Shown piece by piece: positions 12,649 to 24,153 of a stretch of DNA of 64,000 nt. The notes under the pieces are model-generated. The model was given only the letters and a program-made list of their open reading frames with translations. It did not search any database and had not been told where the DNA came from. Position numbers and translations under genes: made by a program. This DNA is from Dryocosmus kuriphilus (Eukaryota > Arthropoda > Insecta > Hymenoptera > Cynipidae): NCBI GenBank assembly GCA_038277395.1, contig CM076189.1:86293421-86357420 (forward strand). The letters run 5' to 3'. Numbering within the stretch: position 1 is the stretch's first letter; each line of letters begins with the position of its first letter.

Positions 12649-12720
<72 letters not shown>
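12649..12720. repeat. (TA)n microsatellite
   Basis: Nearly uninterrupted TA dinucleotides with one G interruption near 12666. The flanks ('gttggaatataaatataa') recur at 13010-13030 and the array is mirrored by a related TA block at 12905. Confidence 0.9.
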
Positions 12721-12724
<4 letters not shown>

Positions 12725-12901
12725 TATATTATATTCCAATGTTTTTTCCTTCGTTATTCTTCATGTTTAAATTAAATTTATTTATATATGTATATATTAA
12801 TATTTATATTTCAACTTGAAGTTCAAGTCAATTTCAATTTTACTTTATTTTTCCTTCTTTATTCTTCAATGTTTTTTTGAAAAGAGATATAAAAATTTAA
12901 A

Positions 12902-12904
<3 letters not shown>

Positions 12905-12943
<39 letters not shown>
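12905..12943. repeat. (TA)n microsatellite
   Basis: Pure TA dinucleotide run. The surrounding 12480-13070 is AT-rich with no genes. It contains paired 'gacttgagattcaagttgg' and 'caacttgaagttcaagtc' segments that make a loose inverted repeat around the TA tracts. Confidence 0.9.
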
Positions 12944-12946
<3 letters not shown>

Positions 12947-13084
12947 TCCTTTAATTAAGAAATGAAAAATAAAAAAAGAAAAATCATTGGAATGGACTTG
13001 AGATTCAAGTTGGAATATAAATATAAGTATAATATACACATAAGTTTTTTTAAAAAAATTACGCTTGAAAACAAATAAATGGAT

Positions 13085-13720
13085 GACGAAACACGTACAG
13101 CAATCGTAATATATGGCGTAATTGTTTCAAAATGTAATGCGAATGGAATTTATGTATGTTACCTCAAGAAATTAGAGATATAATATATTTATCATAAACA
13201 GGACGGAGGGAAAGCCATGTGAAGTGAAAGTATTATAACATATTGTGGCATACACATATAGGGACTTAACACAACAAGTCTGAAATTAAAAATTCGGTTT
13301 TATAAAAAATGATAAAAGATAATTACCAAGGAATTATTTTATATGAAATAATAAAACTATTTCTGTTAGCACATAATTGCTCAGAAACAGGAAACACATG
13401 CAACGAAAGTAACATATGTTTCAACTATTTCAAAATGGAATACAAATTTGAATGAAATGTATGTAATTTTTTACAAAAATTGGAGAAATAAAATACTTGT
13501 CATGAAAAGGGACGGCGAGAATGGCATGTGAAGTAAATTTTTTGTAACATATGTTCGCATACGTGTATAGGGATTTAACACAACATGCCTGGATTTAAAC
13601 ATTTTTTTATAAAAAATGATAAAATATAATTCCCCATGAATTATTTCATATAAACTGATAAACCTGTTTTTTCGTGAATCACATAATTGCGCGGCAAGAC
13701 GAAATACGTGTAATGATAGT
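13085..13720. repeat. Two tandem ~310-bp units related to the 217-bp satellite
   Basis: Two consecutive units share 'atgataaaa.ataattcc', 'gaattattt.atat', 'cacataattgc' and 'acatatgtt'. The block 'cataattgcgcggcaagacg...cgtgtaatgatagtgaca' (about 13681-13725) corresponds to the satellite core 'gtaattacgcagcaag...gttcaatgatagtagca' at 40.9-43.5 kb. This is a diverged relative of that array. Confidence 0.6.
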
Positions 13721-13995
13721 GACATTCCCGAAAAAACCAATTTTTGAATACACTCAAGACATGGATGTAAGATATTTAAAGATACGATTGATTTATCATT
13801 CTAGACAATTCTACTTACCAACTGAAGCAAGAGATGAGGCAAAAATGAAAAACAGAACACAAATAAAAACTTTCATTCTGATAGGCAGAAAGTGCGAGTT
13901 TTTAAAGGACTTCTTGTGCTTCAACCACTTCTATATACGAGTACACTAGCCGTTATCCCATTATTTACAAAAATGATCTTCCATAATTCAGACGA
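13721..13995. repeat. Satellite-flanking segment shared with ~43500-43775
   Basis: After the satellite units both loci continue with homologous non-satellite sequence: 'aagatatttaaagatacgattgatttat' here, split by small differences from its counterpart, then 'accaactgaa', 'actttcat', and a shared terminal stretch. The 91-codon frame here is not kept at 43.5 kb, so I do not treat it as coding. Confidence 0.5.
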
Positions 13996-15005
13996 GGCGA
14001 TCGAGATGAGAGAATGGAGTTGCGTGAAGATTCTCTTTCCGATTATAAAATAAGCACACATTATTTACTTTCCCTGAAATGTAGACGTACAATCTAAATC
14101 CCCCGAAATATCTGAGGCCACGGTTCTCGTTCTGGCAAGGTTAAACATTTAGGTGAAAACAGGAAGAATTAAATATGTTTTTAATTTTTTGGATTTTCAA
14201 ATGTCACACTCGCTTTAGAATACTTTATTTGCTGTTCAATATTTTTGTTTACACTTTGTTAATAATTATACAAAACAAAATTCCCCGTTTTATTTAGAGC
14301 CAATTTTCAAACGATTCCCTTCGACACAAAAAACAACCTATTTCACCCTTCTTTCTCCTTTTTCTCAACATTTACATAAACGTCAAATAAATTAATAAAA
14401 CCCAATAAAAAGTTCAAACATTTTTGGTTAAAGTGAAATCTTCTTGGATTGAAAATGCAACTATTTTGTTAAAAATTGAACCACTTTCAGCTAAAAATAA
14501 TATCTTTTCGTTCAAAAGTCAATTATTGCAGGGTTAGTTGGGAATTCGTTTTCCTTGGTTGAGAATTTTTTGCTGTAGAAAATGTAACTATTGTTTATGG
14601 AAAACCGATTGTTTTGTTTGAAAATCTAATTTGTTAATAAAAAATTAAAATATTTTTGTTAAAGGTAATTTTCCTGTTCTTGAAAATTCAACAATTTTTA
14701 GCTCGAAATTGGCCTCTTTTCTTTTTTGAAAATTTAGCTGTTCCAGTTTTTCGATTTTTTTTTTATTTTTGCTTGAAAATTTAACTCTCAAATTCTTGGT
14801 TGCGAAGCCATATTTTTTATTTGAAAATATAAGTGTTTTTTTTTGTAAATTCAACGACTTGTTCTTAATTCAGCGTTGTTTGAAAGAACATTTTTTTTAT
14901 TTCAAAAGTCAACGAATAAATTTTTATTGAAGTTTCATATTTCTGGGTTGATGATCAATCCTTCTATTTGAAAATTTAACTATTTTCTTGAAAACTTTTT
15001 CTTAG
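13996..15005. other. AT-rich DNA with no gene; dispersed repeats
   Basis: 14110-14340 is a relative of 11580-11720. 14390-15005 is GTTGAAAATTCAAC-type repeat. The 69-codon minus-strand frame at 14645-14854 is lysine/phenylalanine-rich low-complexity translation of that repeat. Confidence 0.5.
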
Positions 15006-15022
15006 TGTATATATATATATAG

Positions 15023-15077
<55 letters not shown>

Positions 15078-15088
15078 TATATATATAC
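15006..15088. repeat. (TA)n microsatellite
   Basis: TA dinucleotide array, interrupted by AGGA at 15021-15024. The fold-back element at 15096 appears to have inserted into or next to this TA tract, since AT dinucleotides also follow its other end. Confidence 0.85.
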
Positions 15089-15095
15089 ACACATA

Positions 15096-16318
15096 TGAGG
15101 CAGTCTTTGTCAAACATGCCACCCTCCCTGTCCAAAATTTGGGAGATTCAAAAAATCTCTTGTTGGGCTTAAATTGTAGCTATACATGCGTACTTTCGTT
15201 TGAACCGTGGCCTTTCAGAAAATCCAATATGGCGGACTCAACATGGCGGCTGAAGTTGATGAAAATCTCATCGTAAAATATTTAAGCGTCTATAAAATAT
15301 TTAAAATTCATTCGATTTTCAGAAAAGTCAATATCTGGAGGTTTTATGGGTCGCTGATTATGAATCGGAGGTCATAATTTAAAATTTTTTTAAATCCAAG
15401 ATGAAGGATTTAATATGGCGGCTATAAAATGCAAAAAGTTTTTTGATTTGCATCACACTTGACCCTTGGGGGTTTTCTGGGTCGCTGATTTCAGTTTTAA
15501 AATTTAAATTTAAAAATTCGAAAAGGTGGGTTCAAACTGGAGGCTATAAAATGCAAAAGGTATTTTGATTTGCGTGACACTTGACACTTGGTGGCTTTTC
15601 TGGATCGCTGATTTCAGTGTTAAAATTTAAATTCAAAAACTTTAAATTGCGGGTTCAAAATAGCGGCTATAAAACGCAAAAAGTTATTTGATTTGCATAA
15701 GACTTGAAACTTGGTTGTTTTCTGGGTGAATGATTTCAAATCCGCAATTCAAGTTTTAAAATTCAAAATGGCGGACATTTTAAAATTTGAATCACGGGTT
15801 CGAAATCAGTGACCCAAAAAACACCCAAGTGTCAATTTTTATGCAAATCAAATAACTTTTTGCATTTTATAGCCGCCATTTTGAAACCGTGATTTTCAAT
15901 TTTTGAATTTACGTTTTAAAACTGAAATCAGCGACCCAGAAAACCCCCAAGTGTCAAGTGTCATACAAATCAAAAAACTGTTTGCATTTTATAGCCGACG
16001 TATTAAATCCTCCATCTTGGATTATATACATTTTTAAATTATTACTTCAGTTTCTTAATCAGCAACCCAAAAAAATTCCAGGTATTGACTTTTCTGAAAA
16101 TCGAAGGAATTTCAAATATTTTATAGACGTTTAAATATTATACGATGGGATTTTCATCAACTTCCGACGCCATGTTTATTTCGCCATATTGGATTTTCTA
16201 AAAGTCTACGGTTCAAATGAAAGTACACATGTATAGCTACAATTTAAGCTCAACAAGAGATTTTTTGAATCACCCAAATTTTGGAAAGGGGGGTGGCCGG
16301 TTGGACAAAGAAGCCCCA
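15096..16318. mobile_element. Fold-back (long inverted repeat) element
   Basis: The left arm (about 15096-15760) is repeated in reverse complement in the right arm (about 15770-16318). Examples are 'ttaaattgtagctatacatg' at 15170 and its complement at 16230, and 'caatatggcgg' at 15220 against a variant near 16187. Each arm contains about three tandem copies of a ~115-125 bp unit carrying 'tttgatttgca..acacttg' and 'tttctgggtcgctgatttcag'. It has TA-rich flanks and no coding capacity. Outer ends are close to TGRGGCNNTCTTTGTC. This is a typical fold-back/MITE-like architecture. Confidence 0.75.
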
Positions 16319-16363
16319 TATATAATATTTATATTCCACCTAGAATTTCAGGGATATAACGAC

Positions 16364-17899
16364 TGTTACGTCGCGTAACAATAGTAGCTGAACGGTCAGC
16401 CATGTTCATTTTACTTTACGCGCGTAACGTCAAAACCTCTAAAAGCATCAATGAGAAAGAGGGAGAAAGTACGACGAGTGGTAGCAGCGATTGAGGTTGG
16501 CTTCACTTCGCCTCCTTGTGGCAATCTAGACAATCAATCTCGAGCCAAGTCTCAAACAGTCTGACACGACATCTTGGTCCACGAGGAGCTCCCGCGCGTC
16601 CACAAACTCTCATGGCTCTGTCTGCCATTTCGACTACTTAGCGGTCGAAGGAGTCTCGTATCCAACAAATCAAGGCTCAGTCTGCCAAAAGCCCGGGTTG
16701 CGAGTGATGCCAACGTCACGCGGAATGCAGGAGTGCAATTCACCGCGCGGAGTTCGTAGTGTTAGCTATCTAATGCATCGTTTCCTTTTCCTGACCCCCG
16801 AGAGCAGTTCCTGTGGTCTTCGGTCCTTCGTGAATGCTCTCTTGGAGTCGAGTGCATTTTCTCAATAAAAAAGGGTTTTTTTATGCCTCACATGCTTTTT
16901 TCCCTTCCCCAAAAGATTTGTCTCATTACTTATAAACCCGAGTGTAATTTTTTTCCTTTTGACAGGTGATAAAATTCTAGCTTCTAAAACATACATTTTC
17001 CTTTAATTTAAACTGAGTCGTCGAACCGTTAAGGCAAGACGATTTGACCATAGGTAAAAGAAAGGTGCCTCCTGCGAGGTACGATTAATTTCATGCCTCG
17101 CATTTAAAAATACTCTGAAGTGAATAAGTGAAAGTTCCTTGCGGTCGGGTGTGCATTGGTTGGCCTCACTCACGTGTCCGTTGTTTCAATGTATAGCGTT
17201 GTATTCCTCCGCCACTGCGCGGTGCGGGAACTACTTTCGTAGCGTCGGCCATAGTCTTGGTTCTGTTGCGAACGAGGCGACCGCATGGACGTGCCTTCTC
17301 ACCAGCCATCGCCATCTGTCACGGATCTCTCCAGAAGAGGACCATCTCAGCACCCACGAGGTCGCCGAATGTCTCAAATTGAAAGATAAGTGGTGTTTCA
17401 TCAAAAGTTTATCTTTCTCATTCTTGTCTGGATTGGTGTGAAAAATCACATATAAGAACCGGCTCTCGCGACCAGGCCACGCCACGAGGCGATGCAGTGC
17501 GGTCGTTTTCCCATGGGCTTTTGGTTTCTTCAGTTTCTCTTCAATAATTTTTCATTTAGTTTAAACCCCGTTAAATCTAAAATCCTTTGTGCTTATTGTG
17601 AGTAAAGAAGTAAAATCGCTGTCGAGCTGATCAAAGTCGATAGGCTTTTGCAGCGCCACGTGGCGACTTACAGGTTAAGTCTCCTATTTAACCTATTCTT
17701 TCATTAAATGTAAACGGGTTGCGTATTTCTGATACTTTATTCGATCTTATACGCCATCGAGTTTCATTCTTTTCACTGCAACCAAGGTACTGCCGGAGAA
17801 TTGCTGGATAGGTGAAAAACAATTTTTTCCTGATTTGAATGTTGGAACGGGTACTAAGTCTTTTCGGCATTTCGAAAATCATCGAATTAGATTTTTCCG
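16364..17899 (+). other. Probable 5' LTR plus leader of the BEL/Pao element
   Basis: Begins with the palindrome TGTTACGTCGCGTAACA and has an AATAAA at 16864. It is richer in GC than its surroundings and contains no convincing frame. TGGCGACTTACAGG at 17659 resembles a primer-binding site as found after BEL LTRs, which would place the LTR end near 17657. With no 3' LTR to compare, the LTR/leader border is uncertain. The short frames at 16552-17485 on both strands are not conserved gag sequence. Confidence 0.4.
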
Positions 17900-18892
17900 G
17901 TGGAACGAGAAAGTGACAGGTTTCATAACCTAAAAGACATCTACCCTAGAACCATCACTTTCATACAGAATATTAGGTGCCTTTCCGTACGTCTCGCCAC
18001 CAGTCGAGGCAACAGCAGAAATTCGGTACAACAAGAAATTTTCGAGTTAATCGCGAATTTAAACTACATTTGTTCAGATTATTACAATATCTTCAGTAGA
18101 AAATAAGAAAAGGCGCATAGTGCATATCGTTCAGAAAGAAGTGTTCTTGGAGAAAGCGATCGCGAATTTGCACTCGTACTTAGATAAGCCCACGTGTAAC
18201 TCGACTAACGCTCGGCTCATATTGACGAACATCGACAAGCTTTTCGGGGAATATTCCGGTTTGAACGATGAGTTGTTAAAGTCAAAATCGGATCACCCTC
18301 GGGTTGAGGTATTTTCCAAAATAGAAATCAACTATTATGACGTCGCGACAATAGTCACCGAAAAACAAAGCGCAGGTCCTCGTGCTAGTTTAACCCTGAA
18401 TTCCAGTAACATAACTGTTTCAGAGCGGCAAGATCACCCAAAATTACCGACGAGCCAAATCCCTAAATTTGACGGAAACACGGTCAGTGGGTCGCTTGGA
18501 AGCATTCATTCGAGAGTATCTTACATTTTCGCGATGATTTGAGTAATTGCGTGAAAAACGCACAACTCGTGAATTGGGCCTCGGGAGCGACCGCTAAGAA
18601 GATCGCCGCGTTTCCTCCTAGCAACGAAAAGTATCAAAGAGCTTGGCAAGCATTGTATGCAGCGTTCAACCAAAAACGCATTATTTTTGCCGAGCATTTG
18701 GATATGATTTTGGAACTTCCAGTCGTGACTATAGCCCACTCTGATGATTTGTGTTTTTTGATAGACGATACAAAACAACACACTAGTATGCTCAAAGAAA
18801 TAAAAATTGTTCTTAATACGTTCAGTGAAAAAATGATCATACGAATTTTGGTAAAAAAAAAAAAAACGTCTCCCTTTAGGAATTTTAACTAA
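17900..18892 (+). pseudogene. BEL/Pao gag (DUF1759-like) remnant
   Basis: Three frame-shifted pieces (17900-18106, 18120-18542, 18539-18892) together resemble BEL gag. The second ends with an 'IPKFDGN' motif that in this family introduces the conserved domain. The third contains 'AWQALYAAFNQKR' and a Leu-Pro-Val turn after 'H-L-D', matching the helical capsid-like DUF1759 pattern. Frame changes near 18110 and 18535 and the lysine run at about 18850-18866 (an A-rich slip) break the product. Gag would form the particle that packages element RNA in the cytoplasm. It is dead here. Confidence 0.65.
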
Positions 18893-18980
18893 ATGGCATT
18901 AGCATTTAGACAGGAAGGAACTTCCGATTTGAGACGATTTATCCAAATTCATTCAAACGAGCATTTTCAGACTTCATGCA

Positions 18981-19500
18981 ATGGATAGGGTAGTTGCCCC
19001 GGGTGGTCGCGATGCGGGGATGAAGCGGGAAGGAGAACAAAATCATCAACCGTCTCCTAAAATAAAAAGAGGAGAGGGACGAGCACTAGTGACGTCCACT
19101 CACCCAAGCGCTGTTTTCGATTGTTGCAAATGTGGTGAAAATCTTCGTCTGTATCACTGTCCGGTTTTTGAAAAATTCGGAGTTCCCGAACGATGGAAGG
19201 TTGTTAAAGCTATCAGTCGGTGTCGAAATTGTCTCAAAAGTCATAGAAGCGAATTCACGAGCAAATTCCATTGCAAAGATGTGGCAAAGAATATCATGCC
19301 TTGATACATGCAGACAAAGTTCCATTTTGTCGGAAAACGAAAAATCCTCAAGAAGGGAGCGAATCGAAGGTCTCAGGATCTTCCTTATCACAAGCTCGAC
19401 TAGCCGGTCACGTGTATGCTTCGAGGACGTTTCTTACTATCTCTCTACTCATGACTACGGCTGTTTTGAAAATTCAAAAACAACCATGAAAACGTTTTCA
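18981..19500 (+). pseudogene. BEL/Pao CCHC/zinc-binding region remnant
   Basis: 18981-19304 encodes C-C-x-C near residues 50-53, H-C at about residues 61-62, then C-R-N-C with a following H, the paired zinc-binding clusters BEL elements carry between gag and protease. A frameshift near 19290 moves the continuation ('CGKEYHALIHAD', the usual C-x(2)-C...H...H pattern) into the frame at 19271-19489. The start at 18981 is simply the first Met in this frame and not a real initiation site. Confidence 0.6.
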
Positions 19501-20271
19501 CTGCCAGGGCACTTCTTCATTCCTGTTCCACGGTTAATCTAATGACCCAAAAACTTGCAAACTCACTTAATCTCAGTAAAAACTGTTGTTCGTTTAATAT
19601 CGGTGCTGTGGACGAATTGTACACATTTTACAGTGATTATGTTAAAGCTACTTTTCAATCTATCGATTCTAAATTCAAACGAGAACTTAATTTTTTGCTT
19701 GTGCCAAAAATTGCTGATTTGGTTCCAAGTGAAGCCTTTCCTGGAAACTCATTTGACATTCCTAAGAATTTAAAATTAGCAGATATCCAGTTTCACACCC
19801 GTAAACCGGTGGAGCTGTTAATTGCTGCAGGTACTAATTTGTCTATGTTATTCGTCTTTGCAAATCAAGTTGCCAGACCCGGACACAGAGGTTTTTTTAC
19901 AGAAAACCGTTTTAGGTTGGATGATCGCGGGAGGGTCAGATCTTCTGAGTGGTCCAAGACGCGAAACGTGTAATTTAGTTCAACTCGACAAATTAGTCGA
20001 ACGTATTTGGATAATCGAAGACTTAGATCACGAACCAGTCAAATCACGCGATTAGGTATCTTGTTAGCAACAATATGTTGACACTATCACTCGAAATGGA
20101 ACAGGGCGATACAATGTTAGACTCCCTTTTCGCGATAGTTAATAATATCACGGCGAATCGCGTGCCCAAGCGTTAAGTCGTTTCTATTCACTCGGAAGGA
20201 AATTAGAATCTAGCCCACAACTCAAAGTTGAATATCACAAATTACTTGAGGAGTGCATCACTCTCGGACAC
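19499..20271 (+). pseudogene. BEL/Pao aspartic protease (DUF1758-like) and pol linker remnant
   Basis: The frame through 19542-19973 carries 'NLMTQKLANSLNL', 'LLVPKIADLVPS' and 'LADIQFHT', followed in a shifted frame (19822-20055) by 'QKTVLGWMIAGG'. This is the BEL protease domain up to its characteristic GW-x(2)-G end. The catalytic Asp that should precede Ser is a His (LLHS at about 19513-19524), so the site is lost. 20056-20271, with further stops, encodes 'RYNVRLPF', 'ALSRFYSL' and 'YHKLLEECITLGH', the linker before the reverse transcriptase. Confidence 0.65.
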
Positions 20272-20940
20272 ATGACTTTTTGTGATGACACATCAGACAG
20301 GGGGTGTTATCTACCTCCTCACGCGGTTATAAAAACTTCTAGTGAGACCACGAAGGTCCGGGTTGTATTTGATGCTTCGGCAAAAGCAACCACGAATCTA
20401 TCTTTAAATCAGGTACTTTTAGTCGGTCCCACCATTCAGAACACCATTTTCGAAAAAATCCTTCGATTTATAATCTACAAGTTCGTAATCACAGCCGACA
20501 TAGTTTTAGTTCACTCCGATGATAGAAAGTTTCAAAAAATCTTGTGGAATTATAACGGTAAAATTCGAACTCATCAACTTAATACAGTAAGATTCGGGAC
20601 TTCCTGCGCACCTTTCCTTGCGATTCGCACTTTGCTTCAGCTCTCTCGCGATGAAGGTAAATATTTTCACCGCGCCAGTAGAACTCTTGTAAAAGATTTT
20701 TACGCCGACGACCTCGTGTCCGTCGCCAATTCCATCCAGAAAATTCTGGACATCAGAAACGAGTTAATAGAGTTGTTTGCTCGTGGCAGATTTGCGATTA
20801 GGCAATTGGCTTCCAACCATCCAGAAGCTTTAAATATCATTGGAAAAAGAATTATTAACCTAGATTACGTAATCAAAGAAAATCCGATATTGAAGACACT
20901 CGGGGTTATCTGGGAATCACATCACAAAGCGATGTCTTAA
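20272..20940 (+). pseudogene. BEL/Pao reverse transcriptase remnant
   Basis: A 222-codon open stretch with 'CYLPPHAVIK', 'VRVVFDASAKATTNLSLNQ' and 'LLVGPTIQ' (palm/fingers motifs diagnostic of BEL/Pao) and the catalytic box 'FYADDLVS' at about residues 143-150. This family normally has YVDD, so YADD is an odd substitution although both aspartates remain. The open stretch ends at a TAA at 20938-20940. The thumb/connection continues with stops. This is the best preserved part of the element and supports the clade call. Confidence 0.8.
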
Positions 20941-21780
20941 AGTATTCGGTACGCGAGGTAGTTGCTCCGAGCACGCCTAAAAAACGAAAACTTTTATCAG
21001 AAACTTCCAAAATTTTCGACTCACTCGGTTTGCTCGGTCCAGTCGGTCTGTTTGCTAAAGTTCTGATGCAGAGTTGTTGGAAGGCCCAGATTAAATGGGA
21101 CGAATCACTTCCTCAAGAAATTCATTCCAAATGGAAATTGTTTACCAAACAGCTTCCCGCGGTGAAACGTTTTTGTGTCTCGTGAAAATTCTTAGGGGAA
21201 AACCCCTCAGAAATAGAATTTCACGGGTTTTGCGATGCGTGCCTTCATGGCTATGGAGTTAATCTTTACATCAGATCAGTCGATAATCAGGGTAGGATTT
21301 CTGTTAAATTGGTATGTAGCAAATCACGAGTGGCTCCACTCAGTGGTGAAACGATTCCCAGATTAGAACTGTGCACCGCGTCAATTCTCAAAAAACTTTA
21401 TGTTGAAGTTAGAGCTCAACTTGAATTTCCTATGGAAAGAGTCACGTTCTGGTCAGACTCGACCATCGTTCTCTGTTGGCTACAAAAGGCCCCTCATTTA
21501 CTTCGAACCTTCGAATCTAACAGAGTTTCGGACATTCAATCACTCGGAGATGACGTCCAATGGAGACACGTTAGATCCGAAGAAAACCCTGCCGATGCTC
21601 TCTCCAGAGGACACCTTCCTGTTGACTTGCTTAAAAGTAAACGTTGGCTCTTGGGTCCTAGTTGGTTAGGGAAACCAGAAGTTGAGTGGCCGAATTCAGT
21701 CGAAATTTCAGCGGAAAAGCTGCGAGGATTAAAAGAGGGTATCTGTTTATTGAATACTGGCACTTACAATTTTATTTGGT
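20941..21780 (+). pseudogene. BEL/Pao A17/RNase H-like region
   Basis: Frames at 20990-21185 encode 'LGLLGPVGLFAKVLMQ' and 'WDESLPQEIHSKW', and 21186-21308 continues with stops. From 21309 an open frame encodes 'SRVAPLSGETIPRLELCTA', 'FWSDSTIVLCWL' and 'HVRSEENPADALSRG', the Pao-type RNase H/peptidase A17 segment. The aspartate of the SDST motif and the ENPADALSRG signature are intact. Frame breaks at about 21185 and 21300 separate it from the reverse transcriptase. Confidence 0.75.
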
Positions 21781-22235
21781 CTAGAGTGTCCTCCTTCCAA
21801 TGTCTAACGAGATTAGTAGCTTATTGGCTGCGCTGCAAAAATTTAAAATCAGAAATAAATCGAACCCTCTCGTGTCAAGAATGGAGTGACGCCGAACGTC
21901 GCTTGATAGCAGTGATACAACGAGAAAGGCTCTCGGAGGAGATCATGATTCTCGGAACCACTCGAGCAGCGTCTCTCCAGAGAATCACGGTATCATATCT
22001 AAAACCCACTAAGTTCGACGAACTACATTCTTTCTTAGACGAACACGAGCTGATTCGGGTGGGAGGTCGCTTGAAGAAAAGGCAATTGATTTACAAACAG
22101 AAACACCCTCTCCTATTGCCTTCGAACCATCCTATAAGAGATTTGATAATCCGTGATAGTCATAAAGACATTAATCATCCGGGAATTCAATCCACCCATC
22201 TAAGGGTCTTCTCTTTATTTTATACTAAATCTTAA
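21781..22235 (+). pseudogene. BEL/Pao integrase, N-terminal zinc domain only
   Basis: Continues the frame from 21309. It contains 'LHSFLDEHELIRVGGRL', then 'HPLLLPSNHPIRDLIIRDSH' and 'HPGIQSTHLRVF', the H-x-H start of the H2C2 integrase zinc finger. It ends at a stop at 22233-22235, before the two cysteines and the whole DDE core. Sequence beyond has no BEL similarity, so the element is truncated and cannot integrate. Confidence 0.7.
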
Positions 22236-22290
22236 AATCATTGTAGTTAAACTGCTATGTATAAAAGTAAGAGATAGAAAGATAGGGGGG

Positions 22291-22341
22291 CGAGAGAGAG
22301 AGAGAGAGAGACAGAGTGAGAGAGAGAGAGAGAGAGAGAGC
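22291..22341. repeat. (GA)n microsatellite
   Basis: Purine tract of GA dinucleotides with minor CA/GT interruptions, close to the truncation point of the BEL element. Confidence 0.9.
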
Positions 22342-22770
22342 GAGATTGAGGCGTTTAAAGAGGAACGAATGTGAAATCTGTTAATAAAATGCATGCCACC
22401 TTTTATCTCAATCTTCGAGAATGCTTACACTATATTACGCATTTAATATTAAGGGATAAAAACGCGCTCACTTAAAGTGTGGTGCTACAAATCATAGAAA
22501 CTTCAGTAAAATGCATTCTAACATTGCAGTGCCTTATATGACTTGGAATCATTATTATTATTATTATTTTGGGTGGCTACCTACAGAATTTTCTAGAAAC
22601 GTGTCGAAACAATGTATTTGTATACATATATCTTCAACTAATGTACTACTATCTTTGCTTATTAATATATCTCCCTATTTATCTTAAAGTTATAGAAGTT
22701 TCTATGTACATCATAAACACCTCAAGTCATTACAGAAGTCCATTTTCAGCAACCCACCGACTTAGTTACT
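22342..22770. other. AT-rich spacer, no gene seen
   Basis: No recognisable coding or RNA feature. (ATT)n-like run at 22551-22569. Confidence 0.5.
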
Positions 22771-23370
22771 GATTGAAAGATATCTTAGCACAGACACGAA
22801 CCATCATCATCGCCATTTTGTAAAAGACTACTTTTACAGGCATTTAGCGCAGACATTTACCATCATCGCCTGTTGGTTACTGATTAATTTTACAGACATT
22901 CGGCACTGACACGACATCATCGAATTTCTATTACTGATTAATTCTGCAGACATTTAGCCTGGAATAAATTCCTTCCGCCGAACTGTGGTTTTACAAATAT
23001 TTAGCTTGGAACAAGACATTGCTCCTGGAACCTATATCTCAGCAATCCGCTGTAATTGATTGCTTACTGAATTTCTTTTTAGCATGGACGCAAACCACTG
23101 TGTCCTGTCGATTATTGAATAATTTTTCAGACATTCAGCCAGGAACAGAACGCTTCTGACGAAATGTGGTTTTATAATTATTTAGCTTGAAACAGAACCC
23201 TGCTCATGAAGCATGCAGATGGGTAACCAGCTGTACTTGGTTATTCACTGAATTTGATTTTAGCATGGACACAAACCATCATCACCTGTCGGTTACTGAT
23301 TAATTTTACAGACATGCATTGAGCACGGACACGAACCATCGGTAAATGACTGGTTTTACCTGCGTCAAGT
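22771..23370. repeat. Degenerate tandem/dispersed units around 'ttactgattaattttacagacattc'
   Basis: Repeated modules 'cgaaccatcatc', 'ggttactgattaatttt' and 'cagacatt.agc' recur six or more times at irregular spacing between 22790 and 23340, some followed by a second module 'gcttggaac...aaccctgctcctg'. It is a degenerate, partly higher-order array. The minus-strand frames at 23306-23626 straddle its end and show no known domain. Confidence 0.6.
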
Positions 23371-23991
23371 TCCTACGGGAACTCATGGCAGTGACGCTTC
23401 GAATCCTCCTTGAACTATGCATATGTGTACGCGTATTGAAACCTGTCGATGCATGTTGAAACCTGTCGAGAATTCGAGAATCCGCAACAATCCAGCGGCG
23501 TAAAAGCATAAGGACTATCAAGAGCAAACTTTCGCTGGCGGATTCTATGAACAGGGACTTCGCAAAGTGAAGCAACCAGATGTATACCTTGTAGAAAGAA
23601 AGTAATCGAGAAACGTGGCATGCCAAGGTGGCTGAGACGCTATGACGGACTACGTGATGCTCTCCGGGTTTTGCTTAAGTTGGTTCATTATAACTGCTCC
23701 GATTGACTGTAACTGTCCTTATCGTGTGAGATCGGTGCCTCCAGTTGTTTAAGTGAACTGTTTTCGAATGATAACAAGCAGTTGACTGCATTTATCTTGG
23801 TTTTCTACGAATGCTCAGTATCCAGTATGCATTTTTGAGTCTTGTGCCTGTATCAGTGAACATAAGTGCCTATGTGTTTGTGAAATTCTATAAGATTCAT
23901 GTCAAATACACAATGTGATTCACCAGTTTCACGTTACTTATCTAGTAAGCATTAATTTCATTTTAAGCTCTGCTGTTTTCGAACTAAAAAA

Positions 23992-24153
23992 ATGCCTGAT
24001 AGAATGTGCAAACAAAGTAACATAAAAATAATCGAGGATGCTTCATCTTGTCCTTGTGGATCTTTTTATCATCCAGGGTGTGCAAGGTTATCTGTTACTA
24101 TCACTCATTTTGCAAACATTTGTGGATATCCACCAATTAAAGCAATACAATGA
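23992..24153 (+). pseudogene. Outer LINE ORF1 N-terminus with PHD-like zinc residues
   Basis: A 53-codon frame starting at ATG 23992. Cys at residue 6, then C-P-C-G-S-F-Y-H-P-G-C at residues 20-30 resemble the PHD/RING-like finger at the start of ORF1 in several CR1/Jockey LINEs (Cys-x-Cys...His-x-x-Cys). The stop at 24151-24153 comes just where sequence jumps to endonuclease C-terminal motifs in another frame, so most of ORF1 is deleted. The PHD reading is by eye only. Confidence 0.45.

Larger units (their letters stand above)
16364..22235 (+). mobile_element. BEL/Pao LTR retrotransposon, 3'-truncated and decayed
   Basis: The order of domains is that of BEL/Pao: a probable LTR/leader, gag of the DUF1759 type, CCHC-rich region, DUF1758-like protease, reverse transcriptase, A17/RNase H-like region, then the zinc-binding start of integrase. 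The coding region changes frame several times and carries many stops. The match ends at 22235 inside the integrase N-terminal zinc domain. The catalytic core, envelope-like region (if any) and 3' LTR are absent, and a (GA)n tract follows. The left edge is set at TGTTACG (16364), which starts a 17-bp palindrome typical of LTR ends. Confidence 0.85.

Noticed and set aside
16552..17485. Small frames at the start of the BEL element as host exons
   Set aside because: They overlap on both strands within the probable LTR/leader and lack any family signature.
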